Positions 1-8,178 of a DNA stretch of 64,000 nt are shown here, piece by piece. Each line of letters starts with the position of its first letter. Position 1 is the first letter of the stretch. The stretch comes from Fuscovulum blasticum DSM 2131 (GTDB lineage Bacteria; Pseudomonadota; Alphaproteobacteria; Rhodobacterales; Rhodobacteraceae): the NCBI RefSeq assembly GCF_003034965.1, contig NZ_PZKE01000012.1, positions 49,829 through 113,828 of the forward strand, in the 5' to 3' direction. The notes beneath the pieces are model-generated. The model was not told the origin of the DNA. It saw nothing but the letters and a program-made list of their open reading frames with translations, and made no database searches. The translations under genes were made by a program, and so were the position numbers.

Positions 1-770
1 CAGTCGCCGTTGCCGGCCACATCCTGCTTGCCGCGCGGCTCGCCCCGCCACTCGCGATAGGCGATGGTGATGGTGTCCTCATCCATCATCGCGGCCTGGA
101 TGCGCGGCCAGGGGCAGGCGTAGATGCACATCTGTTCGCGGGCGAAACCGGCGAAGACAAAGGTCGTCGCGGCCAGGATCAGCATCGTCGTATAGGCGAT
201 GGGGTGGGCCTGCCCTGTCAGAAGATTGTGCATCAGCGTGGGCGCATCGGTGAAGTAGAACACCCATGCGCCGCCGGTGGCGAGGCCGATCAGGAACCAG
301 ACGGTCCATTTGATCGCCCGCTTGCGGATCTTTTCGCCGTTCCAGGCCTGACGGTGCAGGCGGATGCGCGCGTTGCGATCGCCTTCGATCCAGCGTTCGA
401 CCAGGATGTAAAGGTCAGTCCAAACGGTTTGCGGGCAGGCATAGCCGCACCAGATGCGGCCCGCGGCCGAGGTGAACAGGAACAGGCCAAGGCCAGCCAT
501 GATCAGCAAGCCGGCGACGAAATAGAACTCGTGCGGCCAGATCTCGATCATGAAGAAGAAGAAGCGGCGGTTACCCAGATCCAGCAGCACCGCCTGATCG
601 GGCAGGCTGGGGCCACGGTCCCAGCGAATCCACGGGAGCACATAGTAGATGCCCAGCATCACCGCCAGGAGCCACCACTTCAGGGTGCGGAACTTGCCAT
701 AGACCCGCCGCGGGAAGATTGGCTCACGCGCGGCGTAGAGGCTGGGCGGATTGGTATCTGGGGTGGACAC
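1..770 (-). CDS. ccoG: Cytochrome c oxidase accessory protein CcoG, 3' end cut by window edge
   Basis: About 256 residues of a membrane iron-sulfur protein are visible; the rest lies beyond the left edge. CcoG (also FixG/RdxA) supports assembly of cbb3 oxidase, in copper handling. The translation shows a membrane segment near residues 32–48, then a stretch with GRIWCGYACPQTVW, the polyferredoxin-type Cys motif typical of the family, then two more hydrophobic segments and a second CIYACPWPRIQ motif. I chose a GTG start because an in-frame TGA lies just upstream and a GGAG ribosome site precedes it. It reads in the same direction as ccoNOQP but has its own FNR-type box about 70 bases upstream. 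The rest of a ccoGHIS operon is expected off the edge, which is inference. Confidence 0.93.
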   Translation of the reverse strand, partial: MSTPDTNPPSLYAAREPIFPRRVYGKFRTLKWWLLAVMLGIYYVLPWIRWDRGPSLPDQAVLLDLGNRRFFFFMIEIWPHEFYFVAGLLIMAGLGLFLFTSAAGRIWCGYACPQTVWTDLYILVERWIEGDRNARIRLHRQAWNGEKIRKRAIKWTVWFLIGLATGGAWVFYFTDAPTLMHNLLTGQAHPIAYTTMLILAATTFVFAGFAREQMCIYACPWPRIQAAMMDEDTITIAYREWRGEPRGKQDVAGNGD

Positions 771-835
771 GGAACATCTCCGGATTCATGAATATGTTTC
801 TCACCGTGGTATGGGTCGGCTGAGAAAAGGCCACT

Positions 836-849
836 TTGACCTGCATCAA
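836..849. promoter_or_regulatory. FNR-type box upstream of ccoG
   Basis: TTGACCTGCATCAA fits the FNR/FnrL consensus TTGAY-N4-RTCAA. It lies about 70 bases before the ccoG start, between the ccoP terminator and ccoG. Low-oxygen activation of ccoG by the FnrL encoded at 7366–8112 is the likely role. Confidence 0.8.
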
Positions 850-933
850 AATCCCATCAAAGATGCGGATTATCCAGCGGGCGGGCGGAGGCGGGCGCAT
901 TTGCCGCAGGCGATGGCGGTCATACCGCCCGAT

Positions 934-962
934 GAAGAAAAGGCCGCGGCTGTGACGCGGCC
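934..962 (-). terminator. Rho-independent terminator after ccoNOQP
   Basis: On the minus strand a GGCCGCG stem closes with CGCGGCC over a seven-base loop and is followed by TTTTCTTC. A second GC-rich hairpin lies nearer the ccoP stop, at about 1014–1050, without a T run. The 296 bases between ccoP and ccoG hold only these hairpins and the FNR box. Confidence 0.65.
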
Positions 963-1066
963 CAGCCAGATGGATAAGACACCGGCACCCCGTGAACGCG
1001 CGAACAGGAAGGGCCGCCGGTGCCAGTCTCCGGCGGTGGCTGGCACCGCCGGGGAAAAGGTTTATG

Positions 1067-1948
1067 TCACTCGCCGCCGCCGCGGCTGTGCACATAGTAG
1101 GACACGGCGCGAATGTCGTCTTCCGACAGACGGGCGTTCCAGTTCGGCATCACGCCGAAGCGCGCGTAGAACACCGACTGATGCACCGCCTCACGCGACC
1201 CACCGTACAGCCAGACCGCATCGGTCAGGTTCGGCGCGCCTTGCGTGCGGTCGCCAGTGCCGGCCTCGGTATGGCAGCTTGCGCAGTTTTCGACGAAGAC
1301 GGTCTTGCCGGCTTCGGCTTTGGCCGCATCATGCTCCTGCCCCGAGATTTGGAGGACATATTCCACCACGTCGCCGATCTGCGTCGCGTCCAGCAGTTCG
1401 TCCACGCCCCATTTCGGCATTTCGGAATAGCGGGCTTCGGGATCGGTGGTGTTGCGGATGCCGTGGGTCACGGTCGTATGGATGTCTTCCATCGTGCCGC
1501 CCCAAAGCCAGTCGTCGTCCAGCAGATTGGGATACCCCAGCGACTGCACACCGGCCGCGCCTGCGCCGTGGCATTGCGCGCAGTTGGTGCGGAAGACGGC
1601 CGCCCCGGCGCGTTCGGCATAGGCCGACAGATCCGGGTCATCCTTGATGGCGTTCAGATCGGTCGCGATCAGCTTTGCCTTGATCGGGCCGTTCTTGGCA
1701 TCCCACTCGGCATATTCCTTCTGGCTGTCGATCCGCGAGTCCTGGCCGAGCAGGCCCTGGGTCGCGCCGCTGATCAGCGGCCAAGCCGGATAGGCGATGG
1801 TATAGCCGATGCCCCACACGATGCAAGCATACAGGATCCAGACCCACCAGCGCGGCAGCGGATTGTTGTACTCTTCGATGCCGTCCCAGGAATGGCCGGT
1901 GGTTTCCACCTGCCCGGGGGCGGCCTTTGTCACTTTCTTGGCGCACAT
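1067..1948 (-). CDS. ccoP: cbb3-type cytochrome c oxidase subunit III (dihaem CcoP)
   Basis: The 293-residue protein is the dihaem cytochrome c subunit that passes electrons into cbb3 oxidase, facing the periplasm. A single membrane anchor lies near residues 34–53. Two haem c sites follow: CAQCH at 123–127 and CASCH at 222–226, each with a downstream Met-containing segment. Length is normal for the family. The ATG at 1948 was chosen because it follows the ccoQ stop by one base and starts the family's usual N-terminus; a longer in-frame reading would overlap ccoQ. It is the last gene of ccoNOQP and is followed by a terminator. Confidence 0.97.
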   Translation of the reverse strand: MCAKKVTKAAPGQVETTGHSWDGIEEYNNPLPRWWVWILYACIVWGIGYTIAYPAWPLISGATQGLLGQDSRIDSQKEYAEWDAKNGPIKAKLIATDLNAIKDDPDLSAYAERAGAAVFRTNCAQCHGAGAAGVQSLGYPNLLDDDWLWGGTMEDIHTTVTHGIRNTTDPEARYSEMPKWGVDELLDATQIGDVVEYVLQISGQEHDAAKAEAGKTVFVENCASCHTEAGTGDRTQGAPNLTDAVWLYGGSREAVHQSVFYARFGVMPNWNARLSEDDIRAVSYYVHSRGGGE

Positions 1949-1949
1949 G

Positions 1950-2147
1950 TCACGCCTCCTTGGCCTGGTGGGGTTTGTCGGCTTCCGCAGGACGCTTGTC
2001 GTTGCGGAAGATCGAGTTGGCGGCATCGTCCTGCACCTTGCGGGCACCGGGCCGGAAGACCCAGACAACGATGCCAAGGAACATCGCCGTCATCGCCAGG
2101 AGACCCCAGCTATCGGCAAGTTCCCTCAGGAACGAATAGGTTTCCAT
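1950..2147 (-). CDS. ccoQ: cbb3-type oxidase small subunit CcoQ
   Basis: This 65-residue protein has one membrane helix near residues 15–32 and a charged cytoplasmic tail, the layout of CcoQ. In Rhodobacter and relatives CcoQ stabilises the cbb3 complex and takes part in redox signalling; that is family knowledge. Its place between ccoO and ccoP, 13 bases after ccoO and one base before ccoP, supports the call more than sequence similarity can at this length. No unusual residues seen. Confidence 0.93.
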   Translation of the reverse strand: METYSFLRELADSWGLLAMTAMFLGIVVWVFRPGARKVQDDAANSIFRNDKRPAEADKPHQAKEA

Positions 2148-2160
2148 CCGTCCCTCCCCA

Positions 2161-2910
2161 TCAGCGAGCCGGGTCCGGGGTGAAGGTCGAGAAGTCGACC
2201 ATCGTGCCCAGAACCTGGATATAGGCGATCAGCGCATCGGCTTCGGTCAGTTGCGGCTGGCCGTCGAAGTTGCGCACGTTCACGTCCTTGCCGCCCTTGA
2301 TCGCGGCAGAGCCGTAGCGTTCCTGCAGACCCGAGCTGTCGGCGTTCGGATCGGCCTGCGCCAGGAAGTCAGCCAGCGCATTTTCCATCATCGCATCGGT
2401 ATAGGGCACGCCCACCATGCGGTGCGTGGCCATCACGTCGGCGATGTACTTGCCGTCGATCACCTTGTTGAACAGGAAACCGTAGGGCGGCATCACCGAT
2501 TCCGGCACCACGGCCTTGGCATAGGTGAAGTGATCCTGATGCCATTCGTCCGAGTAGCGACCACCGACGCGGGCCAGATCCGGCCCGGTGCGCTTGGAGC
2601 CCCACTGGAACGGATGGTCATACATCGATTCCGCCGCCAGCGAGTAGTGGCCGTAGCGCACGCCTTCGTCGCGCATCGGGCGGATCATCTGGCTGTGGCA
2701 GACGTAGCAGCCTTCGCGGATGTAGATGTCACGCCCGGCCAGTTCGAGGGGGGTGTAGGGACGCATCCCGTCCACCTTCTCGATCGTGTTCTCAAGATAG
2801 AACAGCGGCAGGATCTGCACCGCCCCCCCGATGGTCACGACCAGAAAGGCCAGGACCATCAGCAGCGTGGCGTGCGTTTCAATCGCCTTGTGTTTATCAA
2901 GGAAAGCCAT
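2161..2910 (-). CDS. ccoO: cbb3-type cytochrome c oxidase subunit II (monohaem CcoO)
   Basis: The 249-residue protein is the monohaem cytochrome c subunit of cbb3 oxidase. An N-terminal membrane anchor covers about residues 15–36. The haem c site CYVCH is at 68–72 and is followed by the family-typical [10 protein letters not shown]. Later segments GPDLARVGG and VMPPYGFL are also characteristic, the Met of the latter being a candidate axial ligand. The ATG at 2910 was chosen over upstream in-frame starts because a GGGAGGGGAG ribosome site precedes it and because upstream starts would run into ccoN. Second gene of the operon. Confidence 0.97.
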   Translation of the reverse strand: MAFLDKHKAIETHATLLMVLAFLVVTIGGAVQILPLFYLENTIEKVDGMRPYTPLELAGRDIYIREGCYVCHSQMIRPMRDEGVRYGHYSLAAESMYDHPFQWGSKRTGPDLARVGGRYSDEWHQDHFTYAKAVVPESVMPPYGFLFNKVIDGKYIADVMATHRMVGVPYTDAMMENALADFLAQADPNADSSGLQERYGSAAIKGGKDVNVRNFDGQPQLTEADALIAYIQVLGTMVDFSTFTPDPAR

Positions 2911-2924
2911 GTCACTCCCCTCCC

Positions 2925-4529
2925 TTATTCGGCCGGGATGGCGTTGTTGGCATTCACCGGGGCCTTCGCCGGTTGTGCCTTGACGGTCATCCACAGGTTA
3001 TAGGCCATGATGATGGCCCCGGTCAGGTACATGACGCCGCCCAGGGCGCGCACCACATACATCGGATACTTCGCAGCCACGGTGTCGGCGAAGGCGTTCA
3101 CAAGGAACCCGTTCGCATCCACTTCACGCCACATCAGGCCTTCCATGATGCCGGTGACCCACATGGCCGAGGCATAGAGGACGATCCCGATGGTCGCGAG
3201 CCAGAAGTGCCAGCTGACCAGTTTCAGGGAGTAGAGGCTTTCCCGGTTCCACAGGCGCGGAGTCAGGAAGTAGAGCGCACCGAAGGTGATCATGCCGTTC
3301 CAGCCAAGCGCGCCGGAGTGGACGTGACCGATGGTCCAGTCGGTATAGTGCGACAGGCTGTTCACAGCCTTGATCGACATCATCGGGCCTTCGAAGGTGG
3401 ACATGCCGTAGAAGCCGATCGACACCACCATCATGCGGATGATCGGGTCGGTGCGCAGCTTGTCCCAGGCGCCCGACAGCGTCATCAGGCCGTTGATCAT
3501 GCCACCCCAGGACGGCATCCACAGGATGATCGAGAACACCATGCCCAGCGTACCGGCCCAGTCAGGCAGCGCGGTGTAGTGCAGGTGGTGCGGGCCGGCC
3601 CAGATGTAGAGGAAGATCAGGGCCCAGAAGTGGATGATCGACAGCTTGTAGCTGAAGACGGGACGTTCGGCCTGCTTAGGCACGAAGTAGTACATCATGC
3701 CCAGGAAGCCGGCGGTCAGGAAGAAGCCCACCGCGTTGTGGCCATACCACCACTGGATCATCGCATCCTGCACGCCGCTGGTGACCTGCACCGACTGGCT
3801 ACCGAAGATCGAGACCGGGATCGCCATGTTGTTCACCAGGTGAAGCATCGCGATGGTGATGATGAAGGACAGGTAGAACCAGTTGGCCACATAGATGTGG
3901 GGTTCCTTGCGCTTCATGATCGTGCCGGCGAAGACCACCAGATAGGCCACCCAGACCACCGTGATCAGAAGGTCGATGTGCCAGGCCGGTTCGGCGTATT
4001 CCTTGCCTTGCGACCCGCCCAGCACATAGCTGGTGGCCGCCAGAAGGATCACCGTCTGCCAGCCCCAGAACACGAAGGTGGCCAGACCGCCCCCGAAAAG
4101 GCGCGCGGCGCTGGTCCGCTGCACCACATAGAACGAGGTGGTGATCAGGGCGGTTCCACCGAAGGCGAAGATCACCGCGCTGGTGTGCAGGGGCCGCAGA
4201 CGGCCGAAGTTGCCGATCCCCTGAAGAACTTCAAAGTTGAGCCAGGGCCAGGCCAGTTGGCTGGCAATGACCACCCCCACCAGGAAGCCCACGACTCCCC
4301 AGAAGGCGGTCAGCGCCACGCCGGCCCGGATCAGGCCGTCCATGTATTCGCCCGAGTTCGCCACCTTGGCATCCCCGGTTCCCCGCAGCACCACCACAAA
4401 GGCGATGGCAGAGACGAGCATGACTTCGATCGCGTTGACCATATAGGCCAGATCGCGCGCGTAGTTTGCTGCAATCGCGGCAAGAACCGCGATAGCGCCA
4501 AGCGCGATCAGCTTGACGTAATCCCACAT
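2925..4529 (-). CDS. ccoN: cbb3-type cytochrome c oxidase catalytic subunit I (CcoN)
   Basis: This 534-residue polytopic membrane protein is the haem-copper subunit that reduces oxygen with high affinity. The histidine-bearing motifs of the C-family are visible: [14 protein letters not shown] for the low-spin haem, [11 protein letters not shown] and [14 protein letters not shown] around CuB, and [13 protein letters not shown] near the high-spin haem. About twelve hydrophobic segments are apparent. It heads ccoNOQP. Upstream lie two FNR-type boxes shared with divergent uspA, and a TATAAG hexamer at about 4592–4597 (minus strand) could be its -10 element. Confidence 0.98.
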   Translation of the reverse strand: MWDYVKLIALGAIAVLAAIAANYARDLAYMVNAIEVMLVSAIAFVVVLRGTGDAKVANSGEYMDGLIRAGVALTAFWGVVGFLVGVVIASQLAWPWLNFEVLQGIGNFGRLRPLHTSAVIFAFGGTALITTSFYVVQRTSAARLFGGGLATFVFWGWQTVILLAATSYVLGGSQGKEYAEPAWHIDLLITVVWVAYLVVFAGTIMKRKEPHIYVANWFYLSFIITIAMLHLVNNMAIPVSIFGSQSVQVTSGVQDAMIQWWYGHNAVGFFLTAGFLGMMYYFVPKQAERPVFSYKLSIIHFWALIFLYIWAGPHHLHYTALPDWAGTLGMVFSIILWMPSWGGMINGLMTLSGAWDKLRTDPIIRMMVVSIGFYGMSTFEGPMMSIKAVNSLSHYTDWTIGHVHSGALGWNGMITFGALYFLTPRLWNRESLYSLKLVSWHFWLATIGIVLYASAMWVTGIMEGLMWREVDANGFLVNAFADTVAAKYPMYVVRALGGVMYLTGAIIMAYNLWMTVKAQPAKAPVNANNAIPAE

Positions 4530-4635
4530 TTTGCGTCCCTTCGTCTCTTTTTTTCATCCGTGAGACAAGTTTCGACTCATTCCACGGCGGTCTTATAGAC
4601 TGTTCCGCTTGTGCTGGCCCGGCACAAGACCCGCC

Positions 4636-4649
4636 TTGATCTGCATCAA
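4636..4649. promoter_or_regulatory. FNR-type box proximal to ccoN
   Basis: TTGATCTGCATCAA is a perfect palindromic FNR site in the 208-base gap between divergent ccoN and uspA. It is the nearer of two boxes to ccoN. Its centre is about 57 bases from the start expected from the TATAAG hexamer, so either that hexamer is not the -10 used or the site acts from an atypical position. Confidence 0.88.
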
Positions 4650-4667
4650 CAAACCCGATTGACAGGC

Positions 4668-4681
4668 TTGACCTCGGTCAA
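4668..4681. promoter_or_regulatory. FNR-type box proximal to uspA, with candidate -10
   Basis: TTGACCTCGGTCAA is a second FNR-type palindrome in the same gap. A TAAATA hexamer at 4704–4709 would place transcription start near 4716, putting the box centre at about -41.5, the class II activator position used by FNR. This suggests separate boxes for the two divergent promoters. Confidence 0.75.
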
Positions 4682-4737
4682 CGTAGAGCGTCCGATACCG
4701 AAATAAATACTGCACAGATCAACCGCAGGAGGCAACC

Positions 4738-5583
4738 ATGGCCTACAAATCAATACTGACCATCGCCGCTTCCCCCGACACCGCCGCGCGCGCTGTCGAG
4801 GCTGCCGGCCTGATCGCCCGCAAGATGGATGCGCATCTCGATGCCCTCGGTCTTGGGGTCGACCGCACGCAGGTCGGCTATTCCTATGTCGGCTCGGGCG
4901 CCGTGATCCTTCAGGTCGCGATGGAACGGGCCGAGGAAGAGGCGCGCCAGATCGAGACCACGCTCAAATCGGGCATGGCCGCGCAGGGGCCCGAACTGCG
5001 CTGGTCCGTGGAATCGGCCGTGTCGCAGATGGGCGCACTGACCGATCTGGTCGCCACCCGCGCCCGCTATGCCGATCTGGTGGTGCTGCCCAAACCCTAT
5101 GGCAAGACGCAGGGACCGGAAGCCGAGGCGGTGATCGAGGCGGCCATGTTCGAAGGTATGGCGCCGGTGCTGGTGGTGCCGGAAAAGGGCCTGACCTCCG
5201 CCGAACCCAAGCGGATCGCGCTGGCCTGGAACCAGAGCCGCGAGGCGATGGTTGCCGCGCGCCGGGCGTTGCCGTTCCTGAAACGGGCCGAAATGGTGAC
5301 GATCACGGTGATCGACCCGCCGGCGCACGGGCCGGAACGGTCTGACCCGGGCGGTCTTCTGTGCCAGTTGCTGACGCGCCACGGCGTCAAGGCCGAGGTG
5401 CAGGTTCTGGCCCGCACCCTGCCCCGCATTTCGGACGTGCTGGCGCGGCATTGCCGCGACATCAACGCCGATCTGCTGGTGATGGGCGCCTATGGCCATT
5501 CCCGCTTCCGCGAGGCCATTCTGGGTGGCGCGACGCGGAATATGCTGGAACAGACCGAAGTGCCGGTCTTCATGGCCCACTGA
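4738..5583 (+). CDS. Tandem-domain universal stress protein
   Basis: This 281-residue protein belongs to the UspA superfamily with two Usp domains in one chain. The C-terminal domain carries the ATP-binding signature, seen as GAYGHSRFREAILGGATR near residues 245–262. The N-terminal domain (about 1–145) is more diverged. A GGAGG ribosome site lies seven bases before the ATG. It is divergent from ccoN and shares its FNR-box region; a Usp gene in this place is usual in Rhodobacter, where it is part of the low-oxygen regulon (known context). The exact molecular role of such Usp proteins is not established. Confidence 0.93.
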   Translation: MAYKSILTIAASPDTAARAVEAAGLIARKMDAHLDALGLGVDRTQVGYSYVGSGAVILQVAMERAEEEARQIETTLKSGMAAQGPELRWSVESAVSQMGALTDLVATRARYADLVVLPKPYGKTQGPEAEAVIEAAMFEGMAPVLVVPEKGLTSAEPKRIALAWNQSREAMVAARRALPFLKRAEMVTITVIDPPAHGPERSDPGGLLCQLLTRHGVKAEVQVLARTLPRISDVLARHCRDINADLLVMGAYGHSRFREAILGGATRNMLEQTEVPVFMAH

Positions 5584-5664
5584 CGGCCGGGAACGGCTTG
5601 GCAGAATGAACCGATCCGCCGCCCTGCGCAGCAACCGGGCGGCGGACCAGGGCAGGCAAAGCCC

Positions 5665-7227
5665 TCAGATCACCGACACCGCGCCGGCATAGGCGGCCAC
5701 GATATGCACATCGGCATGGGCGGCCAGGGCGGCGATCTCTCGGTTCTGCTCTTCCGACAGCACGCCCGCCTCGGGCGCCGTGGCAATGGCGGTCAACGCC
5801 GCCTCGCGCGCCTCGTCAAAGGCGGTGCGGCGACCGGACCTTTCGTAATCGTCCCGCCCCTGCCGCCGGAACACCCGGGGCGACAATTGGTCGCGGCAGG
5901 TCGCGATGGTATGTGCAGAGTCAAGAAAGTGCCCGCCGGTGCGGACCTGCATCATCTCGTCCCAGTTCAGCGCCTCGGCTTCCAGGGAAGGCTTGCGGAT
6001 GAAACGGCGCATCATCGCGCCGATTTCATTGTCCAGAACCGCCTGAACCGGGCTGAACACCGTGGCACATTCCAGTTGCCCGATGCCGCCCAGAATATCG
6101 GCCCCCGCCAGCGCCACCACCTGCGCCAGCAGCGCGCGTTCGGCCATGCCCTGCACATCGACATCCGGCGTGTCAGAGCCTGATCCGTAGGTATGCGCCA
6201 CCAGACCCCAGCCGCGCTTGAGAAGCTGGACCGAGAAACTGGCCGCCTGCAGGCTTTCGACGCAGGACTGCAAGGCCGATCCCGTCCGCATGTCCAGCGT
6301 GAACATCAGCGGCGTGGCGATCACCGGGGTTCCGGGCGCCAGGATATGCGCCATGACGGTCATGCCCACGATCTCGGCCGCGGCCATGATCGCCATGCTG
6401 GCCACGGAAAGCGGCGCCGTGCCGCCCGCAGAGGGCAGGCTGCAGGCATGAAGCGGCACGCCATATTCCCCCGCCTTCAGGATCACCTGCGTGTCCATGA
6501 ACTTGAACTCCAGCGGCGTGAAGGAACAGGTGATGCAACTGGTGATCGGGTTGGCGCGCAGGGCCGCCTCACCCCCGGCGGCAATGGCCGCGATCTTCAT
6601 CAGGTAATCGACGTTTTCCCACTGGTAGGGCTGCATCCAGACATGCTTGGCGGTGCGGCTGACCAGCCGTCCGAAACTGTGAATGTCGGCGGTCTTTTCC
6701 GGCACCCCATGCACGAAGGGGTGGGCAATGAACCCCACCTCCTCCAGCGTATTGGCCACGGCGGCGATTTCGTTCACCGCCTCGAGATCCATGTTGCGAT
6801 AGCTGGCGTCGCGCGGGTTCACATAGCCATGCGCGCCGGTGCCCGTCCGCAGAATGAAGCCCTTGTCGGCGCGCGGCAGGTCGATGTCGAACCGCGACTC
6901 GCGCCCGCCCAGACGAACAGCCTTGGGCGTTGCCGCCATCGCCTCTCGGATCAGGCCGCGTGGCAGGCGGATGCGGTTGGCATCGCGCCCCGGCTGCGCG
7001 CCGGCGGCAAGCAGCCTTTCATGCGCCTGGGGATGCAGGATCGCCACGCCGTAATCGGCCAGGATGTCCTCGACCCGGGCCTTCAGCCCCTCGACCTCGG
7101 CATCCGAGAGGAAACCGAAGACCGCGCGGGCAAATCCCGGCGGTTCCTGACGGAAGGCGGTGGCGGGATGGCTGGCGCGCGTCACGCGGCTGCGCTTGCC
7201 GGTTCTGTCGGGCTGTGTGTGTTCCAT
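5665..7227 (-). CDS. Trimethylamine methyltransferase (MttB) superfamily protein, non-pyrrolysine
   Basis: This 520-residue protein resembles the COG5598/MttB family of corrinoid-dependent methyltransferases that demethylate methylated or quaternary amines. Characteristic stretches include GTGAHGYVNPRD, ITCSFTPLEF, LPSAGGTAPLSV and ADILGGIGQLE. The frame is open throughout with no internal TAG, so it is of the non-pyrrolysine type, whose characterised members act on quaternary amines such as glycine betaine. The ATG at 7227 is preceded by an AAGG-containing ribosome site; an upstream in-frame ATG at 7266 is less likely. No corrinoid protein gene is adjacent. It sits between uspA and fnrL, where related genomes usually have nothing. 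Substrate unknown. Confidence 0.85.
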   Translation of the reverse strand: MEHTQPDRTGKRSRVTRASHPATAFRQEPPGFARAVFGFLSDAEVEGLKARVEDILADYGVAILHPQAHERLLAAGAQPGRDANRIRLPRGLIREAMAATPKAVRLGGRESRFDIDLPRADKGFILRTGTGAHGYVNPRDASYRNMDLEAVNEIAAVANTLEEVGFIAHPFVHGVPEKTADIHSFGRLVSRTAKHVWMQPYQWENVDYLMKIAAIAAGGEAALRANPITSCITCSFTPLEFKFMDTQVILKAGEYGVPLHACSLPSAGGTAPLSVASMAIMAAAEIVGMTVMAHILAPGTPVIATPLMFTLDMRTGSALQSCVESLQAASFSVQLLKRGWGLVAHTYGSGSDTPDVDVQGMAERALLAQVVALAGADILGGIGQLECATVFSPVQAVLDNEIGAMMRRFIRKPSLEAEALNWDEMMQVRTGGHFLDSAHTIATCRDQLSPRVFRRQGRDDYERSGRRTAFDEAREAALTAIATAPEAGVLSEEQNREIAALAAHADVHIVAAYAGAVSVI

Positions 7228-7365
7228 GGCTGCCTTCCCCCCGGGACAAGGTTGCTCATGGCACACACCGATTAGGCTGACTGCCTGCCGACTTCAGCTC
7301 AACGCAGACGTTAGCAGGACAATGAAATGCGTCAACGGAGCTGTATCGCGCCGGCGCGGCGGCCG

Positions 7366-8112
7366 TCAGATCAGCAGCCCGCCATCGGTATCGTCGCCCG
7401 CCTCTTCCAGCAGGCGGTCGAAATCGGGAATGGTGACGTGGCGCTTGCCTTCCAGGCTGATGACCCCGTCGCGCTTCAGCGCGCTGATCTGGCGGCTGAC
7501 GGTTTCCAGCGTCAGGCCCAGGTAATCGGCCATTTCTTCGCGCGTCAGCGGCAGGTCAACGACCATCTCGCCCTTCGAGCGGCGCAGCGACAGCGAGGCG
7601 TCGCGGCGGGCGATGATCGCCACCAGAGAGGCAATCTTCTCGCGCGCGGTCTTGCGGCCCAGCAGCAGCATCCATTCGCGCGCGGCATCCAGTTCGTCCA
7701 GCGTCATCTCAAGCAAGCGATGCGCGATATGCGGCGTCTGCGACATCATCTCTTCGAAGGGGCGCTTGCGGAAGCAGCACATCACCACATCGGTGGTGGC
7801 GGTCACATCATAGGCTGCGCTATTTCGTCCCGGTCGGCCGACAAAATCAGACGGAAGCAGCAGGCCAACCATCTGCCGGCGGCCATCTTCCATGGTCTGG
7901 GTCAGGGTTGCGATCCCGGTCACGACCGAGGCGACAAAGTCCATCCGGTCGCCTGACCAGATGATTGTCTGGCCGGATTGATAGCTGCGATAATACTTTA
8001 TCTGCTCCAGCCGGGCGAGTTCATCGGATTCGCAACGCGCGCAGACGGCACGATGGCGGATCGGGCAATCACCACATTCCTGATGCACCGCCGGAAGATC
8101 ATGCAGTGACAT
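7366..8112 (-). CDS. fnrL: FNR-type oxygen-sensing transcription regulator FnrL
   Basis: The 248-residue protein is a Crp/Fnr-family activator. N-terminal cysteines at 13, 16, 24 and 27 plus C112/C113 provide the ligands for an oxygen-labile 4Fe-4S cluster, with C13, C16, C24 and C112 matching the FnrL pattern. A cyclic-nucleotide-like beta roll and a long dimer helix follow. The C-terminal helix-turn-helix contains ETVSR at 203–207, the FNR-class recognition residues Glu, Ser and Arg. The matching DNA motif occurs five times in this window. An FNR box lies only 18 bases upstream of its own ATG, so autoregulation, probably repression, is inferred. Confidence 0.96.
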   Translation of the reverse strand: MSLHDLPAVHQECGDCPIRHRAVCARCESDELARLEQIKYYRSYQSGQTIIWSGDRMDFVASVVTGIATLTQTMEDGRRQMVGLLLPSDFVGRPGRNSAAYDVTATTDVVMCCFRKRPFEEMMSQTPHIAHRLLEMTLDELDAAREWMLLLGRKTAREKIASLVAIIARRDASLSLRRSKGEMVVDLPLTREEMADYLGLTLETVSRQISALKRDGVISLEGKRHVTIPDFDRLLEEAGDDTDGGLLI

Positions 8113-8129
8113 GCCGGGCCTTTCAACGA

Positions 8130-8143
8130 TTGATCTGTATCAA
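8130..8143. promoter_or_regulatory. FNR-type box between fnrL and hemN
   Basis: TTGATCTGTATCAA is an FNR-type palindrome in the 66-base gap of the divergent fnrL/hemN pair. It is 18 bases from the fnrL ATG and 36 from the hemN ATG, so it can hardly lie at -41.5 for fnrL without the start site falling inside the gene. Steric repression of fnrL and regulation of hemN fit best. Confidence 0.85.
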
Positions 8144-8178
8144 GGCTGCCACCCCCCGACGCAACTAAGAGTAACCTT

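Noticed and set aside
1014..1050. Hairpin nearest the ccoP stop as the terminator
   Set aside because: The stem is strong but is not followed by T residues on the minus strand; the 934–962 hairpin is.
2973..4598. 541-codon plus-strand open frame opposite ccoN
   Set aside because: It is the antisense of a certain gene, His/Gln/Asp-rich from GC-biased third positions, and has no domain. Similar long shadows occur opposite hemN (8140–9591), yejEB (12641–14344), yejA (15257–16831), the class A PBP gene (32940–34958), mrdA (39696–41669), Sat–CysC (48619–50304) and groEL (57980–59779).
5665..7227. Pyrrolysine (amber read-through) in the MttB-like gene
   Set aside because: The frame has no internal TAG and ends at TGA, so it is of the non-pyrrolysine kind.
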